Assembly: GCA_016281815.1 (NCBI GenBank)
Contig: JAEEJK010000081.1
Span: 1-55,241 of the forward strand
Length of the DNA stretch: 55,241 bases
Origin: Prevotella sp.
Lineage (GTDB): Bacteria; Bacteroidota; Bacteroidia; Bacteroidales; Bacteroidaceae
Reading direction: 5' to 3'
The notes under the pieces were generated by a model, which was given only the letters and a program-made list of their open reading frames with translations, was not told the DNA's origin and searched no databases. Positions 8,341 to 18,477 of the stretch are shown in pieces. The translations under genes and the position numbers were made by a program. Each line of letters begins with the position of its first letter. The first letter of the stretch is position 1.

Positions 8341-8793
8341 ATGACAGAAGAGCAGCAAAAAACAGATGAGCAGATGATGCGCAAAGCGTTGGCTGAGGCA
8401 GAGAAGGCGCGTGAGCACGGCGAGATTCCCATCGGTGCCGTGGTGACATGCCGTGGGCGCATCATTGCCCGTGCCCATAACCTGACAGAGACGTTGCACG
8501 ACGTGACGGCCCATGCCGAGATGCAGGCCATCACCATTGCCGCCAATGAATTAGGCGGCAAATACCTCACCGACTGCACCCTGTATGTGACGGTGGAGCC
8601 TTGCGTGATGTGCGCCGGTGCCTTAGGTTGGGCACAGGTGCGGCGAGTGGTATACGGGGCTCCGGATGAGAAGCGCGGCTACCGTGCCTATGCCCCTGCC
8701 GCCCTACATCCCAAAGCGCAGGTCGCCTCCGGTGTACTCTGCGAGGAGTGCCGCCAACTGATGCTCGACTTCTTCGCAGAGAAGAGGGGATAA
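8341..8793 (+). CDS. tadA: tRNA-specific adenosine deaminase (TadA-type nucleoside deaminase)
   Basis: Zinc deaminase expected to convert A34 to inosine in tRNA-Arg(ACG). The 150 residues carry the zinc and catalytic motifs H58-A-E60 and PCVMC (C88, C91). The spacing and EIPIGAVV near the N-terminus fit TadA better than cytidine or guanine deaminases. The ATG at 8341 follows a TAnnTTTG box by about 55 bp. It converges on the M6 protease gene, with a 60-bp palindrome between the two stops. Confidence 0.9.
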   Translation: MTEEQQKTDEQMMRKALAEAEKAREHGEIPIGAVVTCRGRIIARAHNLTETLHDVTAHAEMQAITIAANELGGKYLTDCTLYVTVEPCVMCAGALGWAQVRRVVYGAPDEKRGYRAYAPAALHPKAQVASGVLCEECRQLMLDFFAEKRG

Positions 8794-8799
8794 TTATAC

Positions 8800-8859
8800 C
8801 AACACAGAGATACAGAGATACAGAGTATTTCTCCTCTGTGCCTCTGTATCTCTGTGTTG
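8800..8859. repeat. CACAGAG palindrome, copy 1 (bidirectional hairpin)
   Basis: A near-perfect 60-bp inverted repeat. The left arm is built from CAACACAGAGATACAGAG and the right arm is its complement, with about 5 unpaired central bases. It sits between the convergent stops of tadA and the M6 protease gene. Related copies are at 19979-20042 and 40852-40880. Confidence 0.85.
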
Positions 8860-8882
8860 AATAGATAGTATAATACAGACTT

Positions 8883-11378
8883 TTATCTCACCACCTTTCG
8901 TGTGCCCTTGTCATCCCAGAGGATGAGCATGCCGGAGGATGGGATGTCACTGACGCGGAAGGTTGCTGTCGGAGCCGAATAGATGAGGCGGCCCATAGTA
9001 TCGTAAACCTTGGTCATGCCCTTCGTGGAAGCGGCAGGGACAGAGGCGATGCCATCCGCAGAGAAAGCGAACATCTTCTCATCGCTCCAACCAGAGACGT
9101 TGCCGGCATCACCGATGGCGCGAACACGGTAGAAATAACGGCTCTTGAGGTTGAGGTCGGTGAAGGTGTAACTGGTTTCCGTCGTGGTGAATTTTTTAGC
9201 GCCAGCACCCTTGATGGCAGCGACCTGAGCCATGCTACCATTGTTGGCAGTTGGCACCAGTTCCAGTTGCTCAGCCGTCCATGTACCGTCATAGATGGCG
9301 AGGTAGTCAAGAGACATCTGCGCCGTCGGCTTGATGGTGAGTCGGAAGATTTCCTTCCTGACAGTATAGTTGAAGACCAGCATCTGCTTTCCCTCGATGG
9401 AGAAATCGGAAGTGATCGTTTCTATCTGACTGTAACTGTCGCCTTCGTTTGCGTATTCTATTATCAGCGAGCCCTTCACAGGAGAGGCCTTGACAATATC
9501 CACTCCCAAAACGATGGTGAACTCCGTGGACTGTGGAACATAAAAGAATGGTGACTGCAGTGAACCTGGGGTTGACGACGTGCCGAAGCGAACTTTATTG
9601 GGTGATGTAAACAGTTTGCTGCCTGTCCATCCACTGAGTCCGTAACTGCTGAGTTTAGAGGAAACATCCGTCATTCCCACCGACTTGCTGTAGAACGAGT
9701 CGAACGTGAATTCCCTTACCAACGACTCCTTCGGGTCATCAGAAGCCGTTCCGATCTCCGTCAGTTCCAACTCATATTTCACGGCATCCTTGACAGCCGG
9801 CCAGGTAATGGTGAATGCCGCGTCCTCACCCACCTGCTTGCCATCATCGGGAGTAGGCATATCCAATGGAGGACGGCATGCCACAAACGACACCGTCATG
9901 GCCGAGGCATTTTCTTTGATATTGTCGATGGATTTGCCCATCAGATAGGTGCCGTCGCTGTTCGGTGTATTGAGTTCGGCTGCCGGCGTGGTGTTGTCGG
10001 TGAGTGCCGTGTTCCCTGTAGTTCCCGGCCATGGGTCACCTGCCAAGCCACGTAAATCCATCGTCTTCTTGTTGTCAGCGGGGATGATGGTCATGCGCTG
10101 GCGCTCTGCACTGACATTCACAGTATTGTTCCTCCATGGACCCTGATTATAGTCCACATGCACAATGAGCAGTCCATGCCCATAAAGACCTTTGTCAAAG
10201 TCCACCGGCTGGCGGTTCTCGAGCAGGTAATACTCATTCTTGTTGGCCTCATTGTAGAGGATATATGCCTCTGGTGTGGTGGCAAGGGGTTTCATGTCAT
10301 TGATGGCAGTCATCGTAGTGATCTCTGTCGGGGTGAGCCATCCTGAGAACATACGCTCGTAAGCCGTATATCCAGCCGGGACACAATCATCACCGTTGTA
10401 ACTACCATAGTCCATGATGTCCCATGTGTTCATACCGTAATTACCACCTTGGGTATCATAGAAGTCAGGCAATCCAAGGCAATGGCTGAACTCATGACAG
10501 GCAGTGCCGATGCCGTCGAGTCGACCTTTATTGTGGACACCGTCGCCTCTGAGTTCCGATGTGCAACCATAAGTGCGGATAGTCTTGTTGTTGTAGTACT
10601 TGGTGAGTCCTGCACCAGCGAGCGTCCACTCATGCGGCCAGATGGTGTTCTCATCGGCACCCTGCGCCTGATTGTAACCGGCATAGATGACGAAAACCTG
10701 ATCCACCTCGCCATCGTTGTCCCAGTCGTAGGGGGTAAAGTCTACCTCAGCGGCTGCGGCATCAATCGCCTCAGATACCATTCCGGCAGGGTTGACATCA
10801 TTGGCATCTCCCGACTTGGCACCATAATACGACATCTCATGCTTGGTGGTGAACGGACCTACGACATCGAAGTCAATCTCCAACTTACCATAACTCTGCA
10901 TACTGAAGTAGTCGGTCACCGAATGCGACATGCCATACTCACTGTAATTCTTCTCATTGAAGAATCGATTGAACACCTCCTTGGGGTTCTCAGTGACAAA
11001 AGGTACATCAGCGAACTGCACAAGGAGAACCAGTCCACGCACCTTACCGACGGTAGTGTGAGCATCACCCACCTTTCGCGGTGTCTTGGCTGGTGAATAG
11101 TTGATACCTGCTCTTCGGAGGCGTGACTCCCTCATGCTTTCCCAAGTTTCAGCCACCAACTGGTCGGTGGTGGGCTGCAACCGCCCCACGCCATTGAGCG
11201 TATAGGGCAAGCCGGCATCATCCTTGTAGAAGGAGAAATGCTCGTCGCCACAGAGCGTCACCTCGACTGAGGTTCCGTCAGCCCGAAGCAGTTGTTTTTT
11301 CACCTTCTTGGCAGGAACAGCCATAGCAGCCGAAGCACACAATAAAGCGGCAAAAAACAGTAAAGTAATCTTTCTCAT
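8883..11378 (-). CDS. secreted M6 family metalloprotease with C-terminal sorting tail
   Basis: 831 residues from the ATG at 11378, which opens a clear signal peptide (MRKITLLFFAALLCASAAMA). The M6 (immune-inhibitor A type) catalytic domain spans about 110-420, with zinc motif H295-E-F-S-H299 followed by GLPDFYD. The second half holds fibronectin III-like and jelly-roll-like beta modules (about 510-780). The end, GRLIYSA...GMLILWDDKGTRKVVR, resembles a type IX secretion sorting domain. A longer in-frame start at 11417 would lie inside a terminator hairpin and is rejected. It is the last gene of the first SusC/SusD locus, so surface proteolysis feeding the SusC/D transporter is a reasonable inference. 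Confidence 0.9.
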   Translation of the reverse strand: MRKITLLFFAALLCASAAMAVPAKKVKKQLLRADGTSVEVTLCGDEHFSFYKDDAGLPYTLNGVGRLQPTTDQLVAETWESMRESRLRRAGINYSPAKTPRKVGDAHTTVGKVRGLVLLVQFADVPFVTENPKEVFNRFFNEKNYSEYGMSHSVTDYFSMQSYGKLEIDFDVVGPFTTKHEMSYYGAKSGDANDVNPAGMVSEAIDAAAAEVDFTPYDWDNDGEVDQVFVIYAGYNQAQGADENTIWPHEWTLAGAGLTKYYNNKTIRTYGCTSELRGDGVHNKGRLDGIGTACHEFSHCLGLPDFYDTQGGNYGMNTWDIMDYGSYNGDDCVPAGYTAYERMFSGWLTPTEITTMTAINDMKPLATTPEAYILYNEANKNEYYLLENRQPVDFDKGLYGHGLLIVHVDYNQGPWRNNTVNVSAERQRMTIIPADNKKTMDLRGLAGDPWPGTTGNTALTDNTTPAAELNTPNSDGTYLMGKSIDNIKENASAMTVSFVACRPPLDMPTPDDGKQVGEDAAFTITWPAVKDAVKYELELTEIGTASDDPKESLVREFTFDSFYSKSVGMTDVSSKLSSYGLSGWTGSKLFTSPNKVRFGTSSTPGSLQSPFFYVPQSTEFTIVLGVDIVKASPVKGSLIIEYANEGDSYSQIETITSDFSIEGKQMLVFNYTVRKEIFRLTIKPTAQMSLDYLAIYDGTWTAEQLELVPTANNGSMAQVAAIKGAGAKKFTTTETSYTFTDLNLKSRYFYRVRAIGDAGNVSGWSDEKMFAFSADGIASVPAASTKGMTKVYDTMGRLIYSAPTATFRVSDIPSSGMLILWDDKGTRKVVR

Positions 11379-11402
11379 TATGTTATCTTTATTAACGCCA
11401 AA

Positions 11403-11440
11403 AAAAGGCGTGTCCACAATCGTGTGCAGCCACGCCTTTT
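11403..11440. terminator. hairpin between surface lipoprotein and M6 protease genes
   Basis: AAAAGGCGTG and CACGCCTTTT form a stem with an 18-nt loop and A/T tracts on both sides, so it can work in either direction. It would end or attenuate minus-strand transcription after the lipoprotein gene (stop at 11459), making the M6 gene a lower-expressed distal gene. Confidence 0.75.
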
Positions 11441-11458
11441 TATTTAATTAGATGTCAA

Positions 11459-13405
11459 TTATCTCTTGAAGACCTTCACAGTTTTGGGCATAGCCTTGTA
11501 GTTCATTGCCTTCCTCATCTGCTTACGCGACATATTCTTTCCAACGAAATTGTATGCCTTGAAATGATTTTTGGCCCACTTCACAGCCTGAGCCTTAGCC
11601 TTGGCTTTCACAGCAGCGGGAGCAGAGGGGAGCACGAGCTTGAAAGCCGTATTCATGCCACCATAACTTGTGCTGTTACCATACATAGTGTATCCCTGAT
11701 AGAGCATTGGCGAGCCATCCTCATAATAACGAGGATTGTTTTCTTTATCCGTAACCTGGAAAGCGGGAAGAGTGATGACACCCTCTTTTAATGTTCCCCA
11801 GATATTTTCCACACCAGCGATGACCTCCTCCGGCGTGTATTTTGAAGAATAATATTCCACATAATCACCTCCAACACTAATGATGGAGAACGGGCCATAC
11901 TTACCTATGCTGAATCCAAGAGGAGAAGTGAGGAAATAGACTCCATTGGGATTCTCTGCATGGATGATGAGGTCTTCCTCTCCGCCTTCAGAACCGAAAG
12001 AGGCAGCGATGTCAGCATATGCTTTTTTGACGCGATACAAGCCAGGGGTCTGAGTGCTCTCCTCAATCTCCACTTCCACTGTCTCTGGAGGATAAGTATT
12101 TCCTTCCTGGTCTAAGAACATTGACGTCACAAAGTCATCAGTATAATAGCCTTTACCCAGTTTCTTCCAAGGATTGGCTCCTCCACCAAAATACTCAAAG
12201 ATGACAGACTTCACATTCTTCACTGCACCGTCCTCAATGATGGCGACGATGAGTTGGAGTGCACCAGTGAGGTCCTCACCGATGGGCACTCTGATCATGC
12301 CAGACTCCACTTCAACACCTTCATAGTCGCCAGCAGCGATACCATCGGCCACAGCCTCGGGATCAGCATCCTTGGGAGCCACGATAGCAATTGCTTTTTC
12401 AATGTCATCGCTGAGAGTAAGGTTGCCCTGTGCATAGACATTGCCATCCTTATCTGTGAGATAGCCCTCATAAGTCAGTTCCATGCTGTAGTCAGTGCGC
12501 ACGAAGCCATCGAGAAGGAAGTACTCTTCATAAACGCCGAAATATCCAGCATCTACAAAATAGTACAAAGGTAAGGTGATGGTACCTGTCTCTTCATCGA
12601 ATGTGCCATAGTCACCCTCTTTGGGCTCTACGTCATTCATAATCGAATAGGTAGCAGCATCTGCAACATAAATATTACCATATTCAGGATGTGTTCCACC
12701 AGTAAAGGTCTGCGGGCATGTCACATGACCAGATTTCTTATCATAGTCAAGAATCATTGTCTGATTGAAGGCCCAGTGCTCGATTCTCAACTTATACAAA
12801 TCCGGGTTGTTCTGGCTTTGACTAACAGTGAAGGGAAGACCAGGATCCTCTCCTGAGAGATCATCAAAGATACCTGAAGTGTAGAAGAAGGAACCTGTAC
12901 CTTCTGAGTTGAAAGCAGCCCATGGTGTCCAGTAACCATCTCTCGTAACTTCTACAACGGTGCTTACACATTGACCTGGCTTATAGTCTATCGTATCGCC
13001 ACCCTGCACCAGACTGAGTACGCCTACAGGGTCACCGGCAAGAGTGAGCACATATTTGTAAGGTACTTCATTAACAAGGTTGTTGGCATTGACTTCAAAT
13101 GTTGCAGTGCCCTGTCCAGGGGCAAAAGTCACTGTGCCATTGGCTGTATTGGAGAAGATACCCTCATGAGAAGCAGCAGTGGTGAAATTCACTGTAAGTG
13201 CCTCACTGGTATTGCTTCGTGTCATAGATACAGGGATAGTTGCATGATCGGTATCTTTATCCACCTTCACAGACGTACTGGCTGCATCGAACTGAGCATA
13301 GTCGGTAGAGTAAGGATAGAACTCTCCCTCCACGTCGGTGTTACAGGCGGTGAGTCCACCCATGGCAACGACGGCAAGTCCCAATAAATATTTATTCAAT
13401 TTCAT
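11459..13405 (-). CDS. SusC/D-associated surface lipoprotein of unknown function
   Basis: 648 residues with a lipoprotein signal (lipobox LTAC, C20). Residues about 35-135 look like a Calx-beta/immunoglobulin-like domain (alternating strands, VTFAPGQGTATFEVNA). The middle (about 150-400) and C-terminal (400-600) parts are rich in Gly, Tyr and acidic residues, with WxPWAAFNSEGTGSFFYT-type beta repeats typical of surface proteins. The last 50 residues are very basic (KAKAKAQAVKWAKNHFK...KVFKR), which is unusual for an otherwise acidic protein. It sits 42 bp after SusD, the place of SusE/F-type accessory binding proteins. I do not recognise a named family. Confidence 0.8.
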   Translation of the reverse strand: MKLNKYLLGLAVVAMGGLTACNTDVEGEFYPYSTDYAQFDAASTSVKVDKDTDHATIPVSMTRSNTSEALTVNFTTAASHEGIFSNTANGTVTFAPGQGTATFEVNANNLVNEVPYKYVLTLAGDPVGVLSLVQGGDTIDYKPGQCVSTVVEVTRDGYWTPWAAFNSEGTGSFFYTSGIFDDLSGEDPGLPFTVSQSQNNPDLYKLRIEHWAFNQTMILDYDKKSGHVTCPQTFTGGTHPEYGNIYVADAATYSIMNDVEPKEGDYGTFDEETGTITLPLYYFVDAGYFGVYEEYFLLDGFVRTDYSMELTYEGYLTDKDGNVYAQGNLTLSDDIEKAIAIVAPKDADPEAVADGIAAGDYEGVEVESGMIRVPIGEDLTGALQLIVAIIEDGAVKNVKSVIFEYFGGGANPWKKLGKGYYTDDFVTSMFLDQEGNTYPPETVEVEIEESTQTPGLYRVKKAYADIAASFGSEGGEEDLIIHAENPNGVYFLTSPLGFSIGKYGPFSIISVGGDYVEYYSSKYTPEEVIAGVENIWGTLKEGVITLPAFQVTDKENNPRYYEDGSPMLYQGYTMYGNSTSYGGMNTAFKLVLPSAPAAVKAKAKAQAVKWAKNHFKAYNFVGKNMSRKQMRKAMNYKAMPKTVKVFKR

Positions 13406-13447
13406 ATTCTTATTAGTGTTACGTGATTGATTTAAAGAGACCTTTTC

Positions 13448-15022
13448 TTATTTATCACCTGTTGGGTTCTGGTCTTTTTCGGGATCCAGGCTGGAATTTC
13501 CGTCGAACTCAGCCTGCGGGATAGTGAGCACCCACATATAGTTCTCAGGATCGTCGGATGGACGGTTCGTAAGAAGGATGTTGGGATCGTTGGGCCAGCC
13601 CTGAGCGGTGGTGCGGATGAAGCCCTGCTTCAGGCGCTTGATGTCATAGAGGCGACCAAACTCACCCCACAGTTCGATACGGCGCTGGTCGATGATGGCC
13701 TCGCGGAGCGAGCCAGTGCGGTCGGAGGTCAACTTACCCATAGCAGTTCCTGTGGCGGTGCAGTTGTAGTTGGCGTCACGGGTCTTGACGAGGGTGTTGA
13801 GATAGTTGCGTGCTGCATCCTCATTGCCCAACATACACTCTGCCTCAGCAGCGGTGAGGTACATTTCCTCGATACGCATATAGACATAGTCGCCCAGATA
13901 GGTATTGATGTCGCTGAAGACCATCTTCTCCTGAATGTAAGGAACAGTCTCATCATTGGGATTCCACCAGCAGCGACGTGTATCCGCTGCCCCCATGAGG
14001 TTGTAGGTATCGATGTTCATGCACTTAGGAGCAGCATCATAGCCACCATACATTTCGGCATAATGGTCCATGTGAGAGTAGAGGCTCGCATAGATACCCG
14101 ACTGGTCGGCGATGATACCGGCACCCCACATCACGTTGCCAGCACCGGCATTGTTGATAAAGTTGGAGGTGTTCTTCTTGAAGGCAGCAGGCGATACTGC
14201 CTGGATGGAATACTGACCAAGGCTGATAACAGTCTCAGCAGCGGTCTTGGCTGTGTTCCAATCCTCCATGGTGAGGGCGATACGTGCCTGAATACCCAAT
14301 GCCACGGGATAGGTGATGTAACTCTTATCCTCGTCGAGAGAGGTCTTCAAACTTCTGCTCAGGTAATCCACAGACTTGGCAAGGTCGTTCTTGGCCTGCT
14401 CGTAAACCTCTGCTACAGAAGCACGGGGATGACCCTGTGTTCCGGCCACAGACGGCTCGGTGTAGATAGGTACGCAAGGCTCACTCTCATGTCCCTTGTA
14501 AGTACGTGCGAAGTACTGTGAGAGCATCCAGTAACTATAGCCTCTGACGGCGTATGCCTGACCGAGGACGTACATCTTGTCAATATCCGTAAGGCCTTCC
14601 TCATCCATGGCGATAAGGTAGTTGGCATTGGAGATCCACTGATAGAAGGCGAACCAAAGGTCGTAGGAGCGCCAAGCGCCGGAGGTGAAGCGTGCCTTCA
14701 CATTGTATCTGGCGTCAAACCAGAACCAACCATTGCCCTGGGCAGCCATGATATGGTCATCGCCCATCACATCGGCACAGAGGTTGTAGGCCGAGATACC
14801 GAAGCACTGGTGGGTGTTGCCTGTGGTAGACCATCCGGAAGTGTACATAGAGCGGTAAATACCGTTGAGCGCGATCATGGCAGCGTCACTGCTCTGTGTC
14901 ATAGTGGTACCCGACACAGCAGTGGTAGGCGAAGTTTCCAGTTGATCCTCGCTGCAGGCGGTAGCGAGCGTGAGGACGGCTGCGCCTGCGATCAAATAAT
15001 TGAATATCTTTTTCATCTTCAT
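13448..15022 (-). CDS. SusD/RagB family nutrient-binding lipoprotein (locus 1)
   Basis: Outer-surface partner of the adjacent SusC; 524 residues. The lipobox is ATAC near residue 23. Family features include an N-terminal NGIYR helix, ARIALTMEDWNTAKTAAE (TPR-like helices), and the C-terminal REAIIDQRRIELWGEFGRLYDIKRL signature. It begins 6 bp after susC. With the M6 protease downstream it resembles RagB-type peptide systems more than starch systems; substrate is inference. Confidence 0.95.
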   Translation of the reverse strand: MKMKKIFNYLIAGAAVLTLATACSEDQLETSPTTAVSGTTMTQSSDAAMIALNGIYRSMYTSGWSTTGNTHQCFGISAYNLCADVMGDDHIMAAQGNGWFWFDARYNVKARFTSGAWRSYDLWFAFYQWISNANYLIAMDEEGLTDIDKMYVLGQAYAVRGYSYWMLSQYFARTYKGHESEPCVPIYTEPSVAGTQGHPRASVAEVYEQAKNDLAKSVDYLSRSLKTSLDEDKSYITYPVALGIQARIALTMEDWNTAKTAAETVISLGQYSIQAVSPAAFKKNTSNFINNAGAGNVMWGAGIIADQSGIYASLYSHMDHYAEMYGGYDAAPKCMNIDTYNLMGAADTRRCWWNPNDETVPYIQEKMVFSDINTYLGDYVYMRIEEMYLTAAEAECMLGNEDAARNYLNTLVKTRDANYNCTATGTAMGKLTSDRTGSLREAIIDQRRIELWGEFGRLYDIKRLKQGFIRTTAQGWPNDPNILLTNRPSDDPENYMWVLTIPQAEFDGNSSLDPEKDQNPTGDK

Positions 15023-15028
15023 GCTCGT

Positions 15029-18000
15029 TTAGAAATTAATGTCAAGACCGATGGTGAAGTTCTTGTTGGGAACATAAGAATAGTCATTACCGTTACCTGA
15101 GAGGTTGTACTGCGGGTCCATACCCTTCAGGTGAGTAAATGTGACCAGATTGTCTACAGAGCCATAGATACGCACCTTGCTGACCTGAATCCTGTTGGTC
15201 CACTTAGCAGGCAGGGTGTATCCCAGGGTAATGTTCTTGATAGCGAAGTAGGAAGCATCGATCAGGTAACTGCTGGTCTGAATCTCGCTGCCACCCACCT
15301 GGATACGTGGGATGTCGGTGACATCACCAGGATGCTGCCAACGGCGAAGGGCATTCTTGTTCCAAGTGTTGCCGTAGTAGAGGTTGAGCATCGAAGAATA
15401 GTAGCGTGAGTCGAAGATCTTTCCACCAAGTGAATAGGTGGTGAGCATACTGAAGTCGATGCAGTTGAAGAGTTGCAGGTCGGTGGAGATGCTACCGTAG
15501 ATGTCAGGCGTACGCTTGCCGCAGAAGTAGCGGTGAGCAGAGGCTGCTGAGTAGTCAGAGGTAATGCTCTCATTGGTCACATTGCCATCATCGTCCATTG
15601 ACTCATAAACGTAATAGAGTTGCTTACCGGTTGCGGGATCTACACCTGCTGACTTGGGCAGATAGAAGGTGGTGAGGTCATAACCTTCCTTGATGATCTG
15701 GTAGCCGTTTCTGATTTCGGGAGACTCAGAGGTGAGTTTCTCCACCTTGTTGCTCTGGTGTGTTCCCATCAAGGTGAGGTTCCAGAGGACATCCTTGGTC
15801 TTTACCAATGAAGCGGAGATCATAGCCTCAATACCTGTATTCTTCATGTTACCCACGTTGGCAGCATATCCAGTGAAACCTGTTGAAAGAGCCATCGGGT
15901 AGTTGAGGAGCATGTCCTTGGTCTTCTTAGTGAAGAACTCAAGTCCGAAGCGGAGGCGGCTCTTGAACATAGCGCCTTCAAGACCGATGTTGAGCATACC
16001 ATTCTTCTCCCAGGAGAGGTCTTTGTTCTCCAGTGTTGACACGAAGCCACCGATACGGCTGCCGTTGGCAAACTCAAGGTCGTAGAGGTTCTGCCATACA
16101 TAGTAGGAACCGATGCTCTCGTTACCGCTCTCACCGTATGATACCTTGAGGGAGAGATTGTTGAGCCATGTGAGGTCCTTCATGAATTCCTCAGCAGTGA
16201 TACGCCAGTTGGCACCCACTGACCAGAATGTACCCCAGCGGTTGTCCTTGTAGAAACGTGAGGAACCGTCGCGACGTACGGAAGCGTCGAGATAGTACTT
16301 GTCGGCGAAGTTGTAGTTGATACGTCCGAGCCATGACTCGATGTCGTGCTCCTGTGAGTAGGAGTCGGCGTCGGTGATGGTGGCGGCAGGACGGAGTTCG
16401 TCGATACCGTCAACGATATTTGACTTGCCGGCATAGAGGTATTTGTAGATATACTGGTAGAACTCATGACCTGCGAGCAGACCGAAGGTGTGGTCACCAA
16501 ACTTGCGGTTCCACATCAGTTGCTGACCGAAGGTATAGGTTTGGGAACGGGTAGCGGTCTTGTAGACACGTCCGTTGGCATTCTTTCCGTTGCCGTGGTA
16601 CTTGTTGTAGATATTGGTCTCGGTGAGTGACTGGTAGTCCATACCGAAGACGAGGTTGAGTTTAAGACCCTTTGCCCATCCGGCGTTGTCGTTGTCGGAA
16701 CCGAATGTCATGTAAGTACGGGCACTGGCATTGTCGGTGTCATAGAAGTTGCGGTCGAGCATGAGGTCGCCGAGTGCGTTGAAGTCGTTGGCGACAGGAC
16801 GTCCGCCCTCACCGTAGTCATACTGTATATTACCGTCGGCATCATATACATTGTTACCGTTGGCATCCTTCAAGTAAACGGGATAGATCGGACCCATGAA
16901 CTGAGAGGTGTACCAGGGGTTGGAGGTTGAAGAACCGTCGAATGGGTTATAGGTAGACTTGTTGTAAGCCATGTTCATGTTGAGGCCGGCCTTGAACCAG
17001 TCTGTAACCTGTGATTCAACATTGGTACGTGCGCTGTAGCGCTGGAAGTCGGTGTTCTTCAAGATACCTTCCTCACTGAGGTAACCCAGAGAGAGGAGAT
17101 AACTGGTGCGGTCGGTACCGCCGTTGACCGACAGGGTGTGCTCATGACGGAGAGCGCCCTTGTTGTAGATTTCATCATACCACTTGTCATCCCAAGCAGA
17201 AACAGCATCACCCTTCACCTTGCCTGTGATAGGATCAATCAGGGTTTCCCAGGTGTAGTTCTTGAACGGGTTCCACTGCTCAGGATTGCCGTTACCGCCG
17301 AGGGTCGGACCGAGGTTGGCGATGGCATTTCTGGTGGCGTCGGCAAATGACAGGCCGTTGCCATACTGGTAGTCGTTGCGGAGCGACTCGAAAGTCAGTT
17401 CCACAAACTCCTTCTGGTCGACAGTCTCATAATTGCCAAGACCGATATATGACCAACCCACTGTGTTGTGGAAGTTGACCTGCGGGCGGCCTTCCTTACC
17501 CTTCTTGGTGGTGATGATCACCACACCGTTGGCAGCACGTGAACCGTAGAGTGCGGATGCGGAAGCGTCCTTCAGCACGGTCATCTGCTCGATATCCTGC
17601 GGGTTGATGGCACTGATGGAGCCGCCATAAGGCACACCGTCAACGACGTAGAGGGGTGAGTTGGATGCGTTGATGGAGCCAAAGCCACGGATCACGATGG
17701 AAGAACCCGAACCCGGCTGTCCGCTACCAGAAGTAGTCAACACACCAGTCACCTGACCGTCAAGGGCCTTGGTGACGTTGGTCACAGGACGGGAAACGAG
17801 TTTGTCACCGTCAATGGCAGCGGCAGAACCGGTGAAGGATGACTTCTTGGTTGTACCGTAAGCCACGACCATCACCTCGTCGAGGACATTGTCATCGGGT
17901 TCGAGGGTGACGTTCATCCTGCTTGACACTCTGAGCACTCTCGTCTTCATACCTACGTATGAGATCTCAAGTTCAGTTTTGCCCTTAGGCACTGTCAGCG

Positions 18001-18184
18001 AGAATGCGCCGTTGATGTCGGAGACAGTACCGATATTGGTAGCGCCCACGACTTTCACAGTGGCTCCCACCACAGGTTCGCCATCTTCTGAGCTGACAAC
18101 GGAGCCTGTGACGTTAGTCTGTGCGTATGCGAGCCCTGCTGAGAGGATCAAGCATACGAAAAACATAGTTAACTTTTTAATCAT
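15029..18184 (-). CDS. SusC/RagA family TonB-linked outer membrane protein (locus 1)
   Basis: 1051 residues from the ATG at 18184, which opens the signal peptide (KKLTMFFVCLILSAGLAYAQ). Then come a carboxypeptidase-regulatory-like domain (VTGSVVSSEDGEPVVGATVK, about 25-105), the TonB plug (VMVVAYGTTKKSSFTGSAA, VVDGVPYGG, ASASALYGSRAANGVVIITTK) and a 22-strand barrel ending in the aromatic FTIGLDINF. It forms a lidded pump with SusD. The promoter is at 18316-18346, giving a leader of about 125 nt that includes a small GCATC/GATGC hairpin. Confidence 0.96.
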   Translation of the reverse strand: MIKKLTMFFVCLILSAGLAYAQTNVTGSVVSSEDGEPVVGATVKVVGATNIGTVSDINGAFSLTVPKGKTELEISYVGMKTRVLRVSSRMNVTLEPDDNVLDEVMVVAYGTTKKSSFTGSAAAIDGDKLVSRPVTNVTKALDGQVTGVLTTSGSGQPGSGSSIVIRGFGSINASNSPLYVVDGVPYGGSISAINPQDIEQMTVLKDASASALYGSRAANGVVIITTKKGKEGRPQVNFHNTVGWSYIGLGNYETVDQKEFVELTFESLRNDYQYGNGLSFADATRNAIANLGPTLGGNGNPEQWNPFKNYTWETLIDPITGKVKGDAVSAWDDKWYDEIYNKGALRHEHTLSVNGGTDRTSYLLSLGYLSEEGILKNTDFQRYSARTNVESQVTDWFKAGLNMNMAYNKSTYNPFDGSSTSNPWYTSQFMGPIYPVYLKDANGNNVYDADGNIQYDYGEGGRPVANDFNALGDLMLDRNFYDTDNASARTYMTFGSDNDNAGWAKGLKLNLVFGMDYQSLTETNIYNKYHGNGKNANGRVYKTATRSQTYTFGQQLMWNRKFGDHTFGLLAGHEFYQYIYKYLYAGKSNIVDGIDELRPAATITDADSYSQEHDIESWLGRINYNFADKYYLDASVRRDGSSRFYKDNRWGTFWSVGANWRITAEEFMKDLTWLNNLSLKVSYGESGNESIGSYYVWQNLYDLEFANGSRIGGFVSTLENKDLSWEKNGMLNIGLEGAMFKSRLRFGLEFFTKKTKDMLLNYPMALSTGFTGYAANVGNMKNTGIEAMISASLVKTKDVLWNLTLMGTHQSNKVEKLTSESPEIRNGYQIIKEGYDLTTFYLPKSAGVDPATGKQLYYVYESMDDDGNVTNESITSDYSAASAHRYFCGKRTPDIYGSISTDLQLFNCIDFSMLTTYSLGGKIFDSRYYSSMLNLYYGNTWNKNALRRWQHPGDVTDIPRIQVGGSEIQTSSYLIDASYFAIKNITLGYTLPAKWTNRIQVSKVRIYGSVDNLVTFTHLKGMDPQYNLSGNGNDYSYVPNKNFTIGLDINF

Positions 18185-18315
18185 AAACTCTCTCACTAAT
18201 TAATTAATATAATAATGTATAATCAATCCAATAGATAGTTTCTACTTACTTTAAAAGTCGGCTTTTGGGTTATGGCCGCATCCCGCTGATGCGAGAAAGC
18301 ATACTATATAGGGCA

Positions 18316-18346
18316 CAAAATTAAACATATTTTGCATAATAACAAA
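18316..18346 (-). promoter_or_regulatory. susC locus 1 promoter
   Basis: On the minus strand TTTG (18343-18346) and TAATTTTG (18316-18323) are separated by 19 bp. The start would be near 18308. A small hairpin GCATC-CCGCT-GATGC lies in the leader at about 18279-18293. Confidence 0.75.
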
Positions 18347-18477
18347 AAAATTAATTAAAAAAAATAACGTGACAGAATATTTTTTGCATCAAAATGCCAC
18401 AAAAAACGCCAAAAAAATAACATTATAATAAATGTTTACGGCTGGGATGAATAGGAGCACCAGGCATCATAGGATTT

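Noticed and set aside
18185..18320. Riboswitch in the susC leader
   Set aside because: Only one small hairpin and no conserved riboswitch core could be seen.
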